This document shows positions 31,933 to 40,643 of a stretch of DNA of 64,000 bases, piece after piece. Numbering within the stretch: the stretch's first letter is position 1; each line of letters begins with the position of its first letter. This DNA is from Marinobacter maroccanus. Lineage in GTDB: Bacteria > Pseudomonadota > Gammaproteobacteria > Pseudomonadales > Oleiphilaceae. The stretch spans positions 484,995 to 548,994 of the forward strand of contig NZ_PSSX01000001.1 of NCBI RefSeq assembly GCF_002933275.1. Reading direction: 5' to 3'. Under the pieces are notes generated by a model. That model saw only the letters and a list, made by a program, of their open reading frames with translations. It searched no databases and had not been told where the DNA came from. The position numbers were made by a program, and so were the translations under genes.

Positions 31933-32378
31933 GCGCGAAAGCAACGCAAGTGGTGGACGTGCTGATCGCACGCCTCAACGAAATCAGCACCGAGAAAGGC
32001 TTTTTCACGGACGTTCCGGGGGACGTTATGGATGATGACCCGGCCTTGTATTTCGATGAGCACACGGCTTTGCCCTGCATCGGTATCCGGAATCTCACCG
32101 ACCGCCTGGCAACCCAGTCCCGTGGCGCGACCAACCAGACCCGCACGGTAGAAATTGTGGCTTATTTGGAGCGGAGCCCTGGTGTCAGGGGCCGTCAGGA
32201 TGAGTTGCTGCAAGACATCTACCGAACCCTGTTCAGGCCAGAGAGCATCAAGTTCAACGGCCTGGCTGTCGAGATCGAAGCCGGCGAGGCTCAGCTCGAC
32301 GATGTTGAACTCGGCACAAAGATCATCCCGATCTACCTGCCGATCACCCTGACGTACAACACCCTGAACTGGAGATAA
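31929..32378 (+). CDS. Tail terminator protein (149 aa)
   Basis: Sequence layout (VVDVLIARLNEIS, CIGIRNLTD, VEIVAYLER, then DELLQDIYRTLF) and position directly before the tail tube gene fit the lambda gpU/DUF3168-type tail terminator that caps the growing tube. ATGA overlap with the Z-like gene. Confidence 0.7.
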   Translation: MSAKATQVVDVLIARLNEISTEKGFFTDVPGDVMDDDPALYFDEHTALPCIGIRNLTDRLATQSRGATNQTRTVEIVAYLERSPGVRGRQDELLQDIYRTLFRPESIKFNGLAVEIEAGEAQLDDVELGTKIIPIYLPITLTYNTLNWR

Positions 32379-32381
32379 CCC

Positions 32382-33137
32382 ATGGACTACAAAGACACAG
32401 GCCTGATATTCGCCGGCAATATCTATATGGCTCCCATTGTGGATGGATTGGCCACTGACTTTGCCGGGCCGATCAACGTATCCCGGCTGGAGATGACGCC
32501 GCCTCAGCCGGAATCTGTTGACCGGACCAGCTTCCAGCGTGACACCTATGGTCAGGTGCTCGACTCTGTGAACCTTCCGGGCGAAGCGCCGCGCATGGCG
32601 ATGGACTTTGACTCGTTGCCATCCGGGCTTTTGGCTGACGCCCTGGCTGGTACCAGTGAGGCCTACACCTCTTCAGTCCAAAGCGTGACTGGTGAGGCGG
32701 TTACCCTGGCTGAGGGGGTATGGCAAAAGCTGCCTTACCCGAACGTGGACGTTTCAACCATTACCGTCACGCTGGAATCAGACGGCACTACTGTTCTGAC
32801 TCGTGGCACAGACTATGAGGTTGAGTCTGCCAGTGGTCTGATCCGTGCACTGAGTGCCAATGGTGCGGCCGCAGTCACGATCGATTTCGACACCGTGGAA
32901 ACCTCTGGCCAGAAGATCCGTGGTGCGACCGAGATCTCCAAAAAGCGTCAGATCATCATGGACGGCAAGAATCTGGTGACTGGCAAGAACGCCGTGGTGA
33001 CCATCTTCAGCGCTTCCTTCAGTGCCACACAGGCGCTTGATCTGATGGCTCGGGAATTCATCACCGGCACCCTGGAAGGAACCATGACCACGCCGGAAGG
33101 CAAGGGAAGCCCCTACGAAATCCTGATGCAGGAATAA
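32382..33137 (+). CDS. Major tail tube protein (251 aa)
   Basis: The opening DYKDTGLIFAGNIYMAPIVD, repeated beta structure and C-terminal GKNAVVTIFSASFSATQALD with EFITGTLEGTM are as expected for a siphovirus tail tube protein. It contains an inserted domain rich in S/T/V (TLAEGVWQKLPYPNVDVSTI then DYEVESASGLIRALSANG). The inserted segment has the same 'DGT-x-x-Y-S-G-x-I' style found in the tail-tip proteins downstream. Confidence 0.8.
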   Translation: MDYKDTGLIFAGNIYMAPIVDGLATDFAGPINVSRLEMTPPQPESVDRTSFQRDTYGQVLDSVNLPGEAPRMAMDFDSLPSGLLADALAGTSEAYTSSVQSVTGEAVTLAEGVWQKLPYPNVDVSTITVTLESDGTTVLTRGTDYEVESASGLIRALSANGAAAVTIDFDTVETSGQKIRGATEISKKRQIIMDGKNLVTGKNAVVTIFSASFSATQALDLMAREFITGTLEGTMTTPEGKGSPYEILMQE

Positions 33138-33201
33138 CCTGCACTGGCCAACCGGGCGGTACCTCCGCCCGCTCACCAATCAATGACATCTGGAGAACGC
33201 C

Positions 33202-33351
33202 ATGACTAAGGCAGCTGAGAAGACGCCGGAGGCGGTGAAAGCCGTCCTCAAGAAACCACATCGTCACAAGGGTATTGAGTATCCAGCTGGCGCCGAGGTG
33301 ACGCTCAATAAAGGCCAGGCAGAGCGCCTGTCCCGGCGCGAAGTAATCTGA
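33202..33351 (+). CDS. Small protein between tail tube and tape measure (49 aa)
   Basis: ATG at 33202 follows ggagaacgcc. The product begins MTKAAEKTPEAVKAVLKKPH and continues RHKGIEYPAGAEVTLNKGQA to ERLSRREVI. The C-terminal half resembles small phage proteins with the pattern H-K-G-x-x-Y-x-x-G-x-x-V (also seen in 30030-30254). It occupies the place where lambda-like phages have the G/GT tail-assembly chaperones, which are not evident here. Confidence 0.65.
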   Translation: MTKAAEKTPEAVKAVLKKPHRHKGIEYPAGAEVTLNKGQAERLSRREVI

Positions 33352-33370
33352 TCGATCAGGTGTGATGGTG

Positions 33371-33392
33371 CCCCGCTTCGGCGGGGTTTTTT
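33371..33392 (+). terminator. Terminator before the tape measure gene
   Basis: ccccgc-ttcg-gcgggg is followed by six T residues, 19 bp after the 49-aa gene. Confidence 0.85.
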
Positions 33393-33407
33393 GTGTCTGG
33401 AGCATTC

Positions 33408-36400
33408 ATGGCCACCAATCAAAAGCAAGAAGTCGAACTTCTGATCAAAGCCGGTACCGAGGGGCTTAAATCCATCGGGCAGCTGGTCAAGGAGTTGGAG
33501 GCGCTGGGGCAGGATACCGGTGAAGCCAGCGAGAAGCTGGAAGGGTTGGCCGGTGCTTTGTCTGAACTGAGGGATCAGCAGAAGCTGGTGCGCCAGTTTG
33601 CCGACCTGAAAAGCCAGACCAAAGGCCTGGCCGATCAGCAGGCGCAAGCGAAGGACCGTGCTACAGAGCTGGGTAAGGCTTTGGCTCAGACTGAGAAGCC
33701 GACCCGAGCTCAGCGGAACGAATTTGAGAAAGCCAAAAAGGCTTCCCGGGATGCCGACCAGGCGTGGCAGGACAACCAGCGCCAGCTGAATGGACTTCGG
33801 GATAGCCTGAGTGATGCCGGCATCAGTACCCGGGATCTGTCTTCAGAGCAGCAACGGATCAAGCGCGAAATCGCTGGCGTTGATGCCGAGATCGGCAGCG
33901 TTACTTCGGAGCTAACCCAGATGCGTGACAGCGCCAAAGCGGCTGCTGGTGGTTCCAGGGAGCTCGGCGATGATGTTCAGAAATCCGGCACGCGGGTTAG
34001 CAAGTTCCGGGAGCGTTTGCAGGGCCTGAATCCCATTCTGGGAAAGGTGGGGGCAGGGCTGAAGACCGCCGGGCTCGCTGTGGCTGGCTTTGTTGCGGCC
34101 GCCGGTGCCTCAGTTGCCACACTCACGGTTTTCAGCAAAGGCCAGGCAAAGCTGGCCGATGAGCTGACTAATACCTCCAACGCGATCGGCGTGAACCGGG
34201 AGCAGCTCCAGCTGTGGCGGATTGCTGGCGATCGGGTAGGGCTGTCCGGAGAGAAGGTCTCCGACATTCTGCGCAACGTTGCCGAGCGGCTGGGTGAGTT
34301 CTCGCGCACTGGCGGTGGTGAAGCCGCTGATGTAATGGACACACTGAACCTCAAGATTGAGGAATTCAGGAATCTAAGCCCGGATGAGCAGCTGCTGAAA
34401 CTTGGCGCTGCCATCGGGGATTTGGGGTCGAAGTCCGAACAGGTGGCGCTTCTGGAGAAGCTGGCCAGTGACGCCAGCCAGCTGCAGCCACTACTCGAGG
34501 ATAACGCCGCCGGCCTTCGGGAGATCTTCGACCAGGCACAGCAGGAAGGCGCTATTTATTCCGAGGAAGAGCTCAACAAGCTCAACCGCGCGAATGACAT
34601 TTACAACAAGATTGACCTGAAGCTGAAGGGGCTGACGGCGAGGATTGGTGCGCAGCTGGCACCGGCGGTTGGCGAGGCAACCGACAAGGTAGTGGAGTTG
34701 TTCGGCCAGTCTGGGGCAGGGGAAGCTCTGGTCAGTCTGTTCACGCGCCTGAGCGAGTCTGCGATCGGGTTCCTTCAGGATCTTTCCAGTAATTCAAAAT
34801 CGATCGGTGAGAGCTTCAGCGCTATCACCAACACACTCTCATTTTTTGGCAATACCGCCGTTGCCGTTTTTCGCGGTGCCCAGGCTGCGGCTGCTTATTT
34901 CCTGACGTTTGTTGCCACGGGTATCGCGGGCGTAATGAGTGCGGCGCAAGGGCTGGCGTTCGCGCTAAATAAAGTGGGTGTGGTCTCCGACTCGGCTTAC
35001 AACACCATTGCCGCCAAAGCTGAGGCCGCCCGTGCTTCGGTGATTGATCTTCAGAACAAGACGATCGAGTACGGCACGAAGGCCGCTGAGGCTGGAAAGG
35101 CAGCAATCAAAGCCTTTGAGGAGACGGGTGAAGCTGCAAAGAAATCCGGCAAGGATGCTGAAGGTTCCGTTGGCACGCTCACGGCTCTCGCGGAAGACAT
35201 TGAGACTGCTGGCGAAGCTGCTGAAAAGGCCATGCGCAAGCAGGAGCGCGCCACGCAGGATGCGCGTAAGGGCCTTTCTGAATATGGCGTTGACGTTAAG
35301 GAGGTGATGACCGGAATCACCTCTGAAGCTCAGGAAGCTATTGATGGAGTAGGGGCGCTCGCTAGCAAGATTGAGGCGGCTGGGCTTACCAGCAAGCAAT
35401 CAGCTGAAGCCTTCAAGGTGGGGTTTGGTGAGGCGATCGAGTCAGTCAACACTAAGGAAGGGCTGACTGCGCTGCAGGATAAAATCAAGGGATTAAAAGA
35501 AGCCGGTGATATCGGTGCTGCCGGAGCCAATGAGGCACTGGAAACGATTCGTCTGAAATTGGCTGAGCTGACTGGTCTGGATCTAGATCTGGGGCTTGAG
35601 GATGTTCCGGAAGACAGCGATAAAGCTGGCGAGGGCATCGACAAGGTAAAGGAGAAAACCAAGCAGGCAGCAGAGGAGGCTGAAAAGGCCCGGGACCGTT
35701 TCCGCGATGCGTGGGGTGCCGCCTTTGCCAAAGCCATAAGCAACGCTCGGCAGTCAGTCACTGAACTCAGCACCGCCGCACGTAACCTGTTCGAAGAGAA
35801 AATTGGTGGTAACGCCTTTGTTGACGAAAGTATCAGTGCAAGCGAGGCGCTCGAACAGAGCAGGCAGCGTGTTGATGAGTTGGCCAGTGCCCGCCGCCGG
35901 TTGATGAGTAACAGCTTTGCGGCCTGGTTTGCCGATACCGCCCTGGCAGCGGCTGAGGTAAAGCAGGAGTTCTATGAGCAGGCTGTTGCCATGGAAAGCC
36001 TGACCGACAGAATCAATGCCGGAAGCCTCTCTCTTGATCAGCTCGACAGTGTTGCCGCCAGGGCCACCAATCAGTTCAACCTTCTCGATAACGAACGTCT
36101 GCAGGGGCTCCAATCCGCGATCGACGCCGCTCGCACGAAAATTGAAAGCCTGAACAGTTCCGCAGAATCCACCCTGAACAGTCTTCGTCAGCGCCTTGCC
36201 GATATTTCCGGCGATACCGAGGAAGCTCAGCGACTCCAGTATGAAGCTGAGAGAAAACGGCTTCAGGAACAGCTGGAGCAGGCGCGCCAGGCAGGTGCGG
36301 ATTCAGCGGCTGAGGATTATGCCCGCGCCCTGGAGCAGCTGGAGAAAATCAACAAGATTGAGCAGCAGAATCGTCGCGAAGCTGAAAACGAACGTGAACG

Positions 36401-36626
36401 CCAGGCGGCTGAAAGGCAGCGCCAGCAGGAGCAGGCTGAGCGGGAGCGCCAACAGTTCGAGCAGCAGAGAAGTACTACAACCAACCAGCAGCAGAGCGTC
36501 CAGTCCCGGGGCTCTCAGACAATCATTCTCCAGACACCCAGTGGCGAACGCACGGAAGTTCAGACAGACGATCCGGATTCTCTGCTGCGCACCCTGGAAG
36601 AAGTCGGCCTGCGGAGTACTTCATGA
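33408..36626 (+). CDS. Tail tape measure protein (1072 aa)
   Basis: Sets tail length. Long coiled-coil regions dominate (residues 5-200 and a glutamine/arginine-rich stretch near 940-1040), with a hydrophobic segment near 220-245 (AGLKTAGLAVAGFVAAAGAS) and another near 485-520 (FFGNTAVAVFRGAQAAAAYF) that could pass the membrane during injection. The 1072 residues would predict a tail of about 150-160 nm if the usual ~1.5 angstrom per residue holds. ATG at 33408 is preceded by ctggag; it overlaps the next gene by 4 bp. Confidence 0.93.
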   Translation: MATNQKQEVELLIKAGTEGLKSIGQLVKELEALGQDTGEASEKLEGLAGALSELRDQQKLVRQFADLKSQTKGLADQQAQAKDRATELGKALAQTEKPTRAQRNEFEKAKKASRDADQAWQDNQRQLNGLRDSLSDAGISTRDLSSEQQRIKREIAGVDAEIGSVTSELTQMRDSAKAAAGGSRELGDDVQKSGTRVSKFRERLQGLNPILGKVGAGLKTAGLAVAGFVAAAGASVATLTVFSKGQAKLADELTNTSNAIGVNREQLQLWRIAGDRVGLSGEKVSDILRNVAERLGEFSRTGGGEAADVMDTLNLKIEEFRNLSPDEQLLKLGAAIGDLGSKSEQVALLEKLASDASQLQPLLEDNAAGLREIFDQAQQEGAIYSEEELNKLNRANDIYNKIDLKLKGLTARIGAQLAPAVGEATDKVVELFGQSGAGEALVSLFTRLSESAIGFLQDLSSNSKSIGESFSAITNTLSFFGNTAVAVFRGAQAAAAYFLTFVATGIAGVMSAAQGLAFALNKVGVVSDSAYNTIAAKAEAARASVIDLQNKTIEYGTKAAEAGKAAIKAFEETGEAAKKSGKDAEGSVGTLTALAEDIETAGEAAEKAMRKQERATQDARKGLSEYGVDVKEVMTGITSEAQEAIDGVGALASKIEAAGLTSKQSAEAFKVGFGEAIESVNTKEGLTALQDKIKGLKEAGDIGAAGANEALETIRLKLAELTGLDLDLGLEDVPEDSDKAGEGIDKVKEKTKQAAEEAEKARDRFRDAWGAAFAKAISNARQSVTELSTAARNLFEEKIGGNAFVDESISASEALEQSRQRVDELASARRRLMSNSFAAWFADTALAAAEVKQEFYEQAVAMESLTDRINAGSLSLDQLDSVAARATNQFNLLDNERLQGLQSAIDAARTKIESLNSSAESTLNSLRQRLADISGDTEEAQRLQYEAERKRLQEQLEQARQAGADSAAEDYARALEQLEKINKIEQQNRREAENERERQAAERQRQQEQAERERQQFEQQRSTTTNQQQSVQSRGSQTIILQTPSGERTEVQTDDPDSLLRTLEEVGLRSTS

Positions 36627-37021
36627 CCTTGGAAATCACCCTCAGTGACGGTACCGAAACCCTGGATCTCCCTCCTGATCTTGAATGGCGGGATGAGTTC
36701 GCCTGGACGCCCGTTGAGCACAGCACAGAGTACAGCCTGGTCGGCAACCTGGTTGTCCAGGAGGGAAGCCGACAGGACGGTCGCCCCATAACCCTGTTCG
36801 GTGGAAAGGAGGCGTCCTGGATTTCCCGCGCGGACCTGGAGCAGCTCTACGCCATGGCTTCTGTTCCCGAAAAGGAATTCACCCTGGTTCTTTGGGGGCG
36901 CTCTTTCAATGTCATGTTTCGCCGGCCACCCATTAATGTTGAGCCCATTCGCCGCTTGGCCAACCCCGGACCCGATCACAAGTACGCCGTCACTATCAAT
37001 TTAATGGAGATTAACCCGTGA
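36623..37021 (+). CDS. Minor tail protein (132 aa), probable distal tail component
   Basis: First gene after the tape measure, with ATGA overlap. Predicted all-beta (LEITLSDGTETLDLPPDLEW, LVGNLVVQEGSRQDGRPITL, FTLVLWGRSFNVMF). The position, size and beta content suit a lambda gpM-like or distal-tail protein. It marks the change to the GC-rich tail-tip block starting with the next gene, which it overlaps by 4 bp. Confidence 0.6.
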   Translation: MTLEITLSDGTETLDLPPDLEWRDEFAWTPVEHSTEYSLVGNLVVQEGSRQDGRPITLFGGKEASWISRADLEQLYAMASVPEKEFTLVLWGRSFNVMFRRPPINVEPIRRLANPGPDHKYAVTINLMEINP

Positions 37022-38508
37022 CCATCACCAGCGATCAGATCGTTCTATCCGAGTCCGAAGTCATGGCGGACACCGACGACGGCGGCGGACGCATGAGTGG
37101 CCGGCTAGTCGTCTCCGGCGAGATCAACAACACCTTTCCGGACATTTCCCGAGTGGATCGGGTTTATGGCCGCGTGAACCTCCGCAAGCTGTACCTGTTC
37201 GTGAACGCCGCGAACACCGATACCCTGCTGGGCGCTCACACCATCGTCAGCCAGCGCGCGAAAGACCCGAACGTGTTTGTGCTGCTGTTCAACACTAACA
37301 GCCACACCGACCGCCGGATCGATGCCCAGGACCGCATCGAGAGCTACGTGGTCGCCAGCACCGAGGCCCCGTTCTGGCTCTGGGGCCGACAACTGGCGGG
37401 ACAGCGCGCGATTCAGGCGCTGGCCCAGACCCGCAACCAGCAAGACCCCGAGCCCGGGCAGATTTTTGTGCTGGAGGATCTGGACACAGGCAACAGCCAG
37501 TACGTGCGCGTGACCGGCGTGGATATCGAGCAGCAGACGTTCACCAAAGACCGGGGCAGCTACGGGTATTACAACTATCAGCTCAAGACCTACACCATCG
37601 AGCTGGCGCAGCCGCTGGCGTTCGACTTTCAGGGCAGCGATCCAGACCCGACCGGCAACCTGAACAGCGACATGAAGATCCTGAAAACGCAGGTAGCCGA
37701 CGCGGCCAAGTATTTCGGCGCCTCACCGCTGGCTGCGCCCGCCGCCGTGGGCGATCGCACCATCACCGTCGAAAACGTGTTCGCGCCCCTGGTACCGAGC
37801 GCGCAGTCGGAGAACGCCATCACCGACCAGGCAGCCGGCGCGCAGGCCGCGATCATCCGACCGGCCAGCAATAACCCCATCACGATCAGCAACATCAGCG
37901 GCGTGACCACCGGCCCCAACGGCGAGGGGATATATCACGCGGGCCGCGCGATCACCCCGGGCACGCTTCAGATCACCGGCTCTAACGGCGAATACGAAGA
38001 TCAGGGCGGCAAGCTGGTTCACACCGGAGGCAGCAACCGGCTGGATGAGGAAAACAGCATCGTGGACTACGTGAACGGTGAGATCCGCGCTTTCTACTCG
38101 GGCGGCAGCGCCAGCTACGGCACCACCCTAACCTTTGTGCCCGGGGCGGTTGTAAACCAGCAGACCAAGCAGGCCAGCCTGGAAGTGAACCAGCAGACGC
38201 GATCGCTGACGTGGGTATTCCAGACCGAGCCCAAGGCCGCCGAGGCCACCCTGACCGTGGAATATCGCGCGCAGGGGAGCTGGTACCTGATCCGCGACAA
38301 CGGCGGCGGAGAGCTCTCCGGAGACGGCACCGGCACCCTCGACTACGCCACCGGCACCGTCAACTTTACGCTGGCGGCACTGCCAGACGCCGGCACCGAG
38401 ATCATCGTCGCGTGGGGCGAAAAGCAGGGCACCGTGATCGAGGCCGGCGCCACCATCCCAGACACCCCGACCATCCGCTTTGAAGTCGGCGAAACCGTAA
38501 CCGGATAA
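37018..38508 (+). CDS. Tail-tip structural protein with C-terminal beta repeat (496 aa)
   Basis: No classical family is recognised with certainty. The N-terminal two thirds (GRMSGRLVVSGEINNTFPDI, GRVNLRKLYLFVNAANTDTL, PFWLWGRQLAGQRAIQALAQ) look like a conserved tail-assembly protein. The C-terminal part carries one copy of a repeat motif shared with the next gene: RDNGGGELSGDGTGTLDYAT followed by G-T-V-N-F. GC content is clearly higher than in the head genes. Confidence 0.65.
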   Translation: MTITSDQIVLSESEVMADTDDGGGRMSGRLVVSGEINNTFPDISRVDRVYGRVNLRKLYLFVNAANTDTLLGAHTIVSQRAKDPNVFVLLFNTNSHTDRRIDAQDRIESYVVASTEAPFWLWGRQLAGQRAIQALAQTRNQQDPEPGQIFVLEDLDTGNSQYVRVTGVDIEQQTFTKDRGSYGYYNYQLKTYTIELAQPLAFDFQGSDPDPTGNLNSDMKILKTQVADAAKYFGASPLAAPAAVGDRTITVENVFAPLVPSAQSENAITDQAAGAQAAIIRPASNNPITISNISGVTTGPNGEGIYHAGRAITPGTLQITGSNGEYEDQGGKLVHTGGSNRLDEENSIVDYVNGEIRAFYSGGSASYGTTLTFVPGAVVNQQTKQASLEVNQQTRSLTWVFQTEPKAAEATLTVEYRAQGSWYLIRDNGGGELSGDGTGTLDYATGTVNFTLAALPDAGTEIIVAWGEKQGTVIEAGATIPDTPTIRFEVGETVTG

Positions 38509-38519
38509 GGACAGAACCA

Positions 38520-40643
38520 ATGGGCAACATCGCACCGACCTACAATTACGCCAGCGCCCAGATCAAGCGGAACCTTTCCCCGGGCAGCGTCGTCGTCACC
38601 TGGAACACCGGAGGCCAGCAGTACACCCTGACCGACGACGGGGCGGGCAACCTGACCGGCGCCGGCACCGGAACCGTCAGCTACTCGACCGGCCTGATCT
38701 TTATCAACCCGAACCCGGCACCGGCCCCGAGCGATGGCGACTACACCATCGACTATGAGGACTGGCAAGGCACCACCAAAACCAGCGACTCGTTCAGTCT
38801 GAACGTCTCCGCCGGCGCCGACACCAGCTACAACCCCGGCGCCGCCATGCGGGAAGGCTCAATCAGTATCGAGCTGAACGTCCAGCGCATCGCCAAAAAG
38901 TGGGTATATCTAGCGGCCTCCGGCAAGGCCGACCGCATCGAGTATGCCAGCGAGGCCGTGACCGTCACCGACGACGGCAGCGGGAACCTGCGCCGCGAGA
39001 AGGACGGCCCGATCCTCGGAACCGTGAACTACGCGACCGGCGCGATCACCCTCAACGCGCGCCAGAGCTACACCTACAAGGTCTACAACGAAAAGGCCCG
39101 CCTCGGCAGCGGCAACTATTGGGACAACAGCACCGCGACCGCGACCGAAACCTACGGCGGCGGCAGCGCGTCCATCCAGTGGACCGACCCGGCCGATCCG
39201 GTACAGGTGCGGAGCACCACCCGCCCGATCCCCGGCCTGACCATCGACCTGACGCCCACCAGCAGCCGGAACATCATCCCGAACAGCGTTCTGTTCGAGA
39301 TCGCCGGCACGCAGTACCGCGACCAGGACGGCGCGATCATCAAGAATTGGTCGCCGATCACCGACACCGGTACCGCCGTCGGCAGCATCGACTATTCCAC
39401 CGGCCTCGTCACCCTAGAGGACTATCCGGCCAACACCCCGACCAGCACGCCCGTCACCCTGCTGGCCTGCCTGACCTCGCTAGACCAGGCACCGGCGAAC
39501 CGCTCCATTTTTCGGACGGCAGGGGCACCGCTGCGCGAGGGCAGCCTGATCGTGAACGCCACCGATATCGAGGGCAGCCAGATCACCCTGAACGCCGACA
39601 CCGCCGGCAACCTGACCGGCGGCAACATCGTCAGCGGATTTGTGGACACCCAGACCGGCCTCGTAACCATCGAGTGGGCCAACGATCAGCAGGCTAACAG
39701 TGTGCCCGTCGTGCCCTCCACGGTCCGTTACAGCGCGGTCAGCTATACGTTCCTGCCACTGGACGCCGAACTGGTCGGCCTCGATGCCACCCGCCTGCCA
39801 AGCGACGGGCGCGTCCCTCAATTCAATCTGGGCGACGTGGTTGTCGTAAGCAACACCCAGCAGCAGGAAGTGACCACCGCCACCGCTGGGCAGGTCGTAA
39901 ACTTCGCGCGCCAGAATCAGGCCGAGGTCTATGTCGAGGGCGCGAACGGCAACCGGCTGGACCCTGCTCAGTACACCCTCGACACCGAGGCCGGCACGCT
40001 GACCTTTGCCGACCCCCTGAGCCTTGTCGACACCGAGGCCAACGCAGTGACCGAGCCTCTGCAGGTATTCGAACGCGTAGAGGATATGGGACTGGCGACC
40101 GACGTGCAGATCGGCGGGCAGATCGGGCTGAATATCCCGCTGTCCCAGGACTACACCGCCGGCGACACCATCGTCAGCGCCGCCGTGCTCTACGGCGACC
40201 TGCGCGCGCGGGCGTACAACGCCTTTCACCAAAAAGCCTTCGACGGCTCCACCTGGTCAGACGAGCTGATCGGCGACAGCACCACCGCCAAGTACAACCT
40301 GGTATCGAACCCCATCGAAGTGACCAACCAGGGTGCCATTAAGGAACGCTGGGCCATCCGGTTCACCAGCAGCACCAGCTTTGAAGTGATCGGGGAAACC
40401 GTGGGCGTGGTCGCCACTGGCAACATCAGTGCCGACCTGGCACCGACGAACGCCGCGACCGGCGCGCCCTACTTCACTATCCGCGCGGACGGCTGGGGCA
40501 CTGGATGGGTGAGCGGCAATACCTTGCGTTTCAATACCGACGGCGGACAGGCACCTTTCTGGGTGGCTCGTACCATCGTGGCGGGGCGGGCCGTTGAAGA
40601 AACCGATCAATTCGCCACGCAGAACCGTGGAGACGCTGACTAA
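38520..40643 (+). CDS. Multi-repeat tail-tip/fibre protein (707 aa)
   Basis: Built from several degenerate beta repeats of the form T-D-D-G-x-G-N-L-x-G ... G-T-V-x-Y-x-T-G-x-I: LTDDGAGNLTGAGTGTVSYS near residue 40, VTDDGSGNLRREKDGP near 145, GSIDYSTGLVTL near 285, ADTAGNLTGGNIVSGF near 360, and a weaker unit near 485. The final ~190 residues are different and may form a trimerisation or docking domain. Likely part of the baseplate/central fibre. It overlaps the next gene by one base (TAATG). Confidence 0.65.
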   Translation: MGNIAPTYNYASAQIKRNLSPGSVVVTWNTGGQQYTLTDDGAGNLTGAGTGTVSYSTGLIFINPNPAPAPSDGDYTIDYEDWQGTTKTSDSFSLNVSAGADTSYNPGAAMREGSISIELNVQRIAKKWVYLAASGKADRIEYASEAVTVTDDGSGNLRREKDGPILGTVNYATGAITLNARQSYTYKVYNEKARLGSGNYWDNSTATATETYGGGSASIQWTDPADPVQVRSTTRPIPGLTIDLTPTSSRNIIPNSVLFEIAGTQYRDQDGAIIKNWSPITDTGTAVGSIDYSTGLVTLEDYPANTPTSTPVTLLACLTSLDQAPANRSIFRTAGAPLREGSLIVNATDIEGSQITLNADTAGNLTGGNIVSGFVDTQTGLVTIEWANDQQANSVPVVPSTVRYSAVSYTFLPLDAELVGLDATRLPSDGRVPQFNLGDVVVVSNTQQQEVTTATAGQVVNFARQNQAEVYVEGANGNRLDPAQYTLDTEAGTLTFADPLSLVDTEANAVTEPLQVFERVEDMGLATDVQIGGQIGLNIPLSQDYTAGDTIVSAAVLYGDLRARAYNAFHQKAFDGSTWSDELIGDSTTAKYNLVSNPIEVTNQGAIKERWAIRFTSSTSFEVIGETVGVVATGNISADLAPTNAATGAPYFTIRADGWGTGWVSGNTLRFNTDGGQAPFWVARTIVAGRAVEETDQFATQNRGDAD

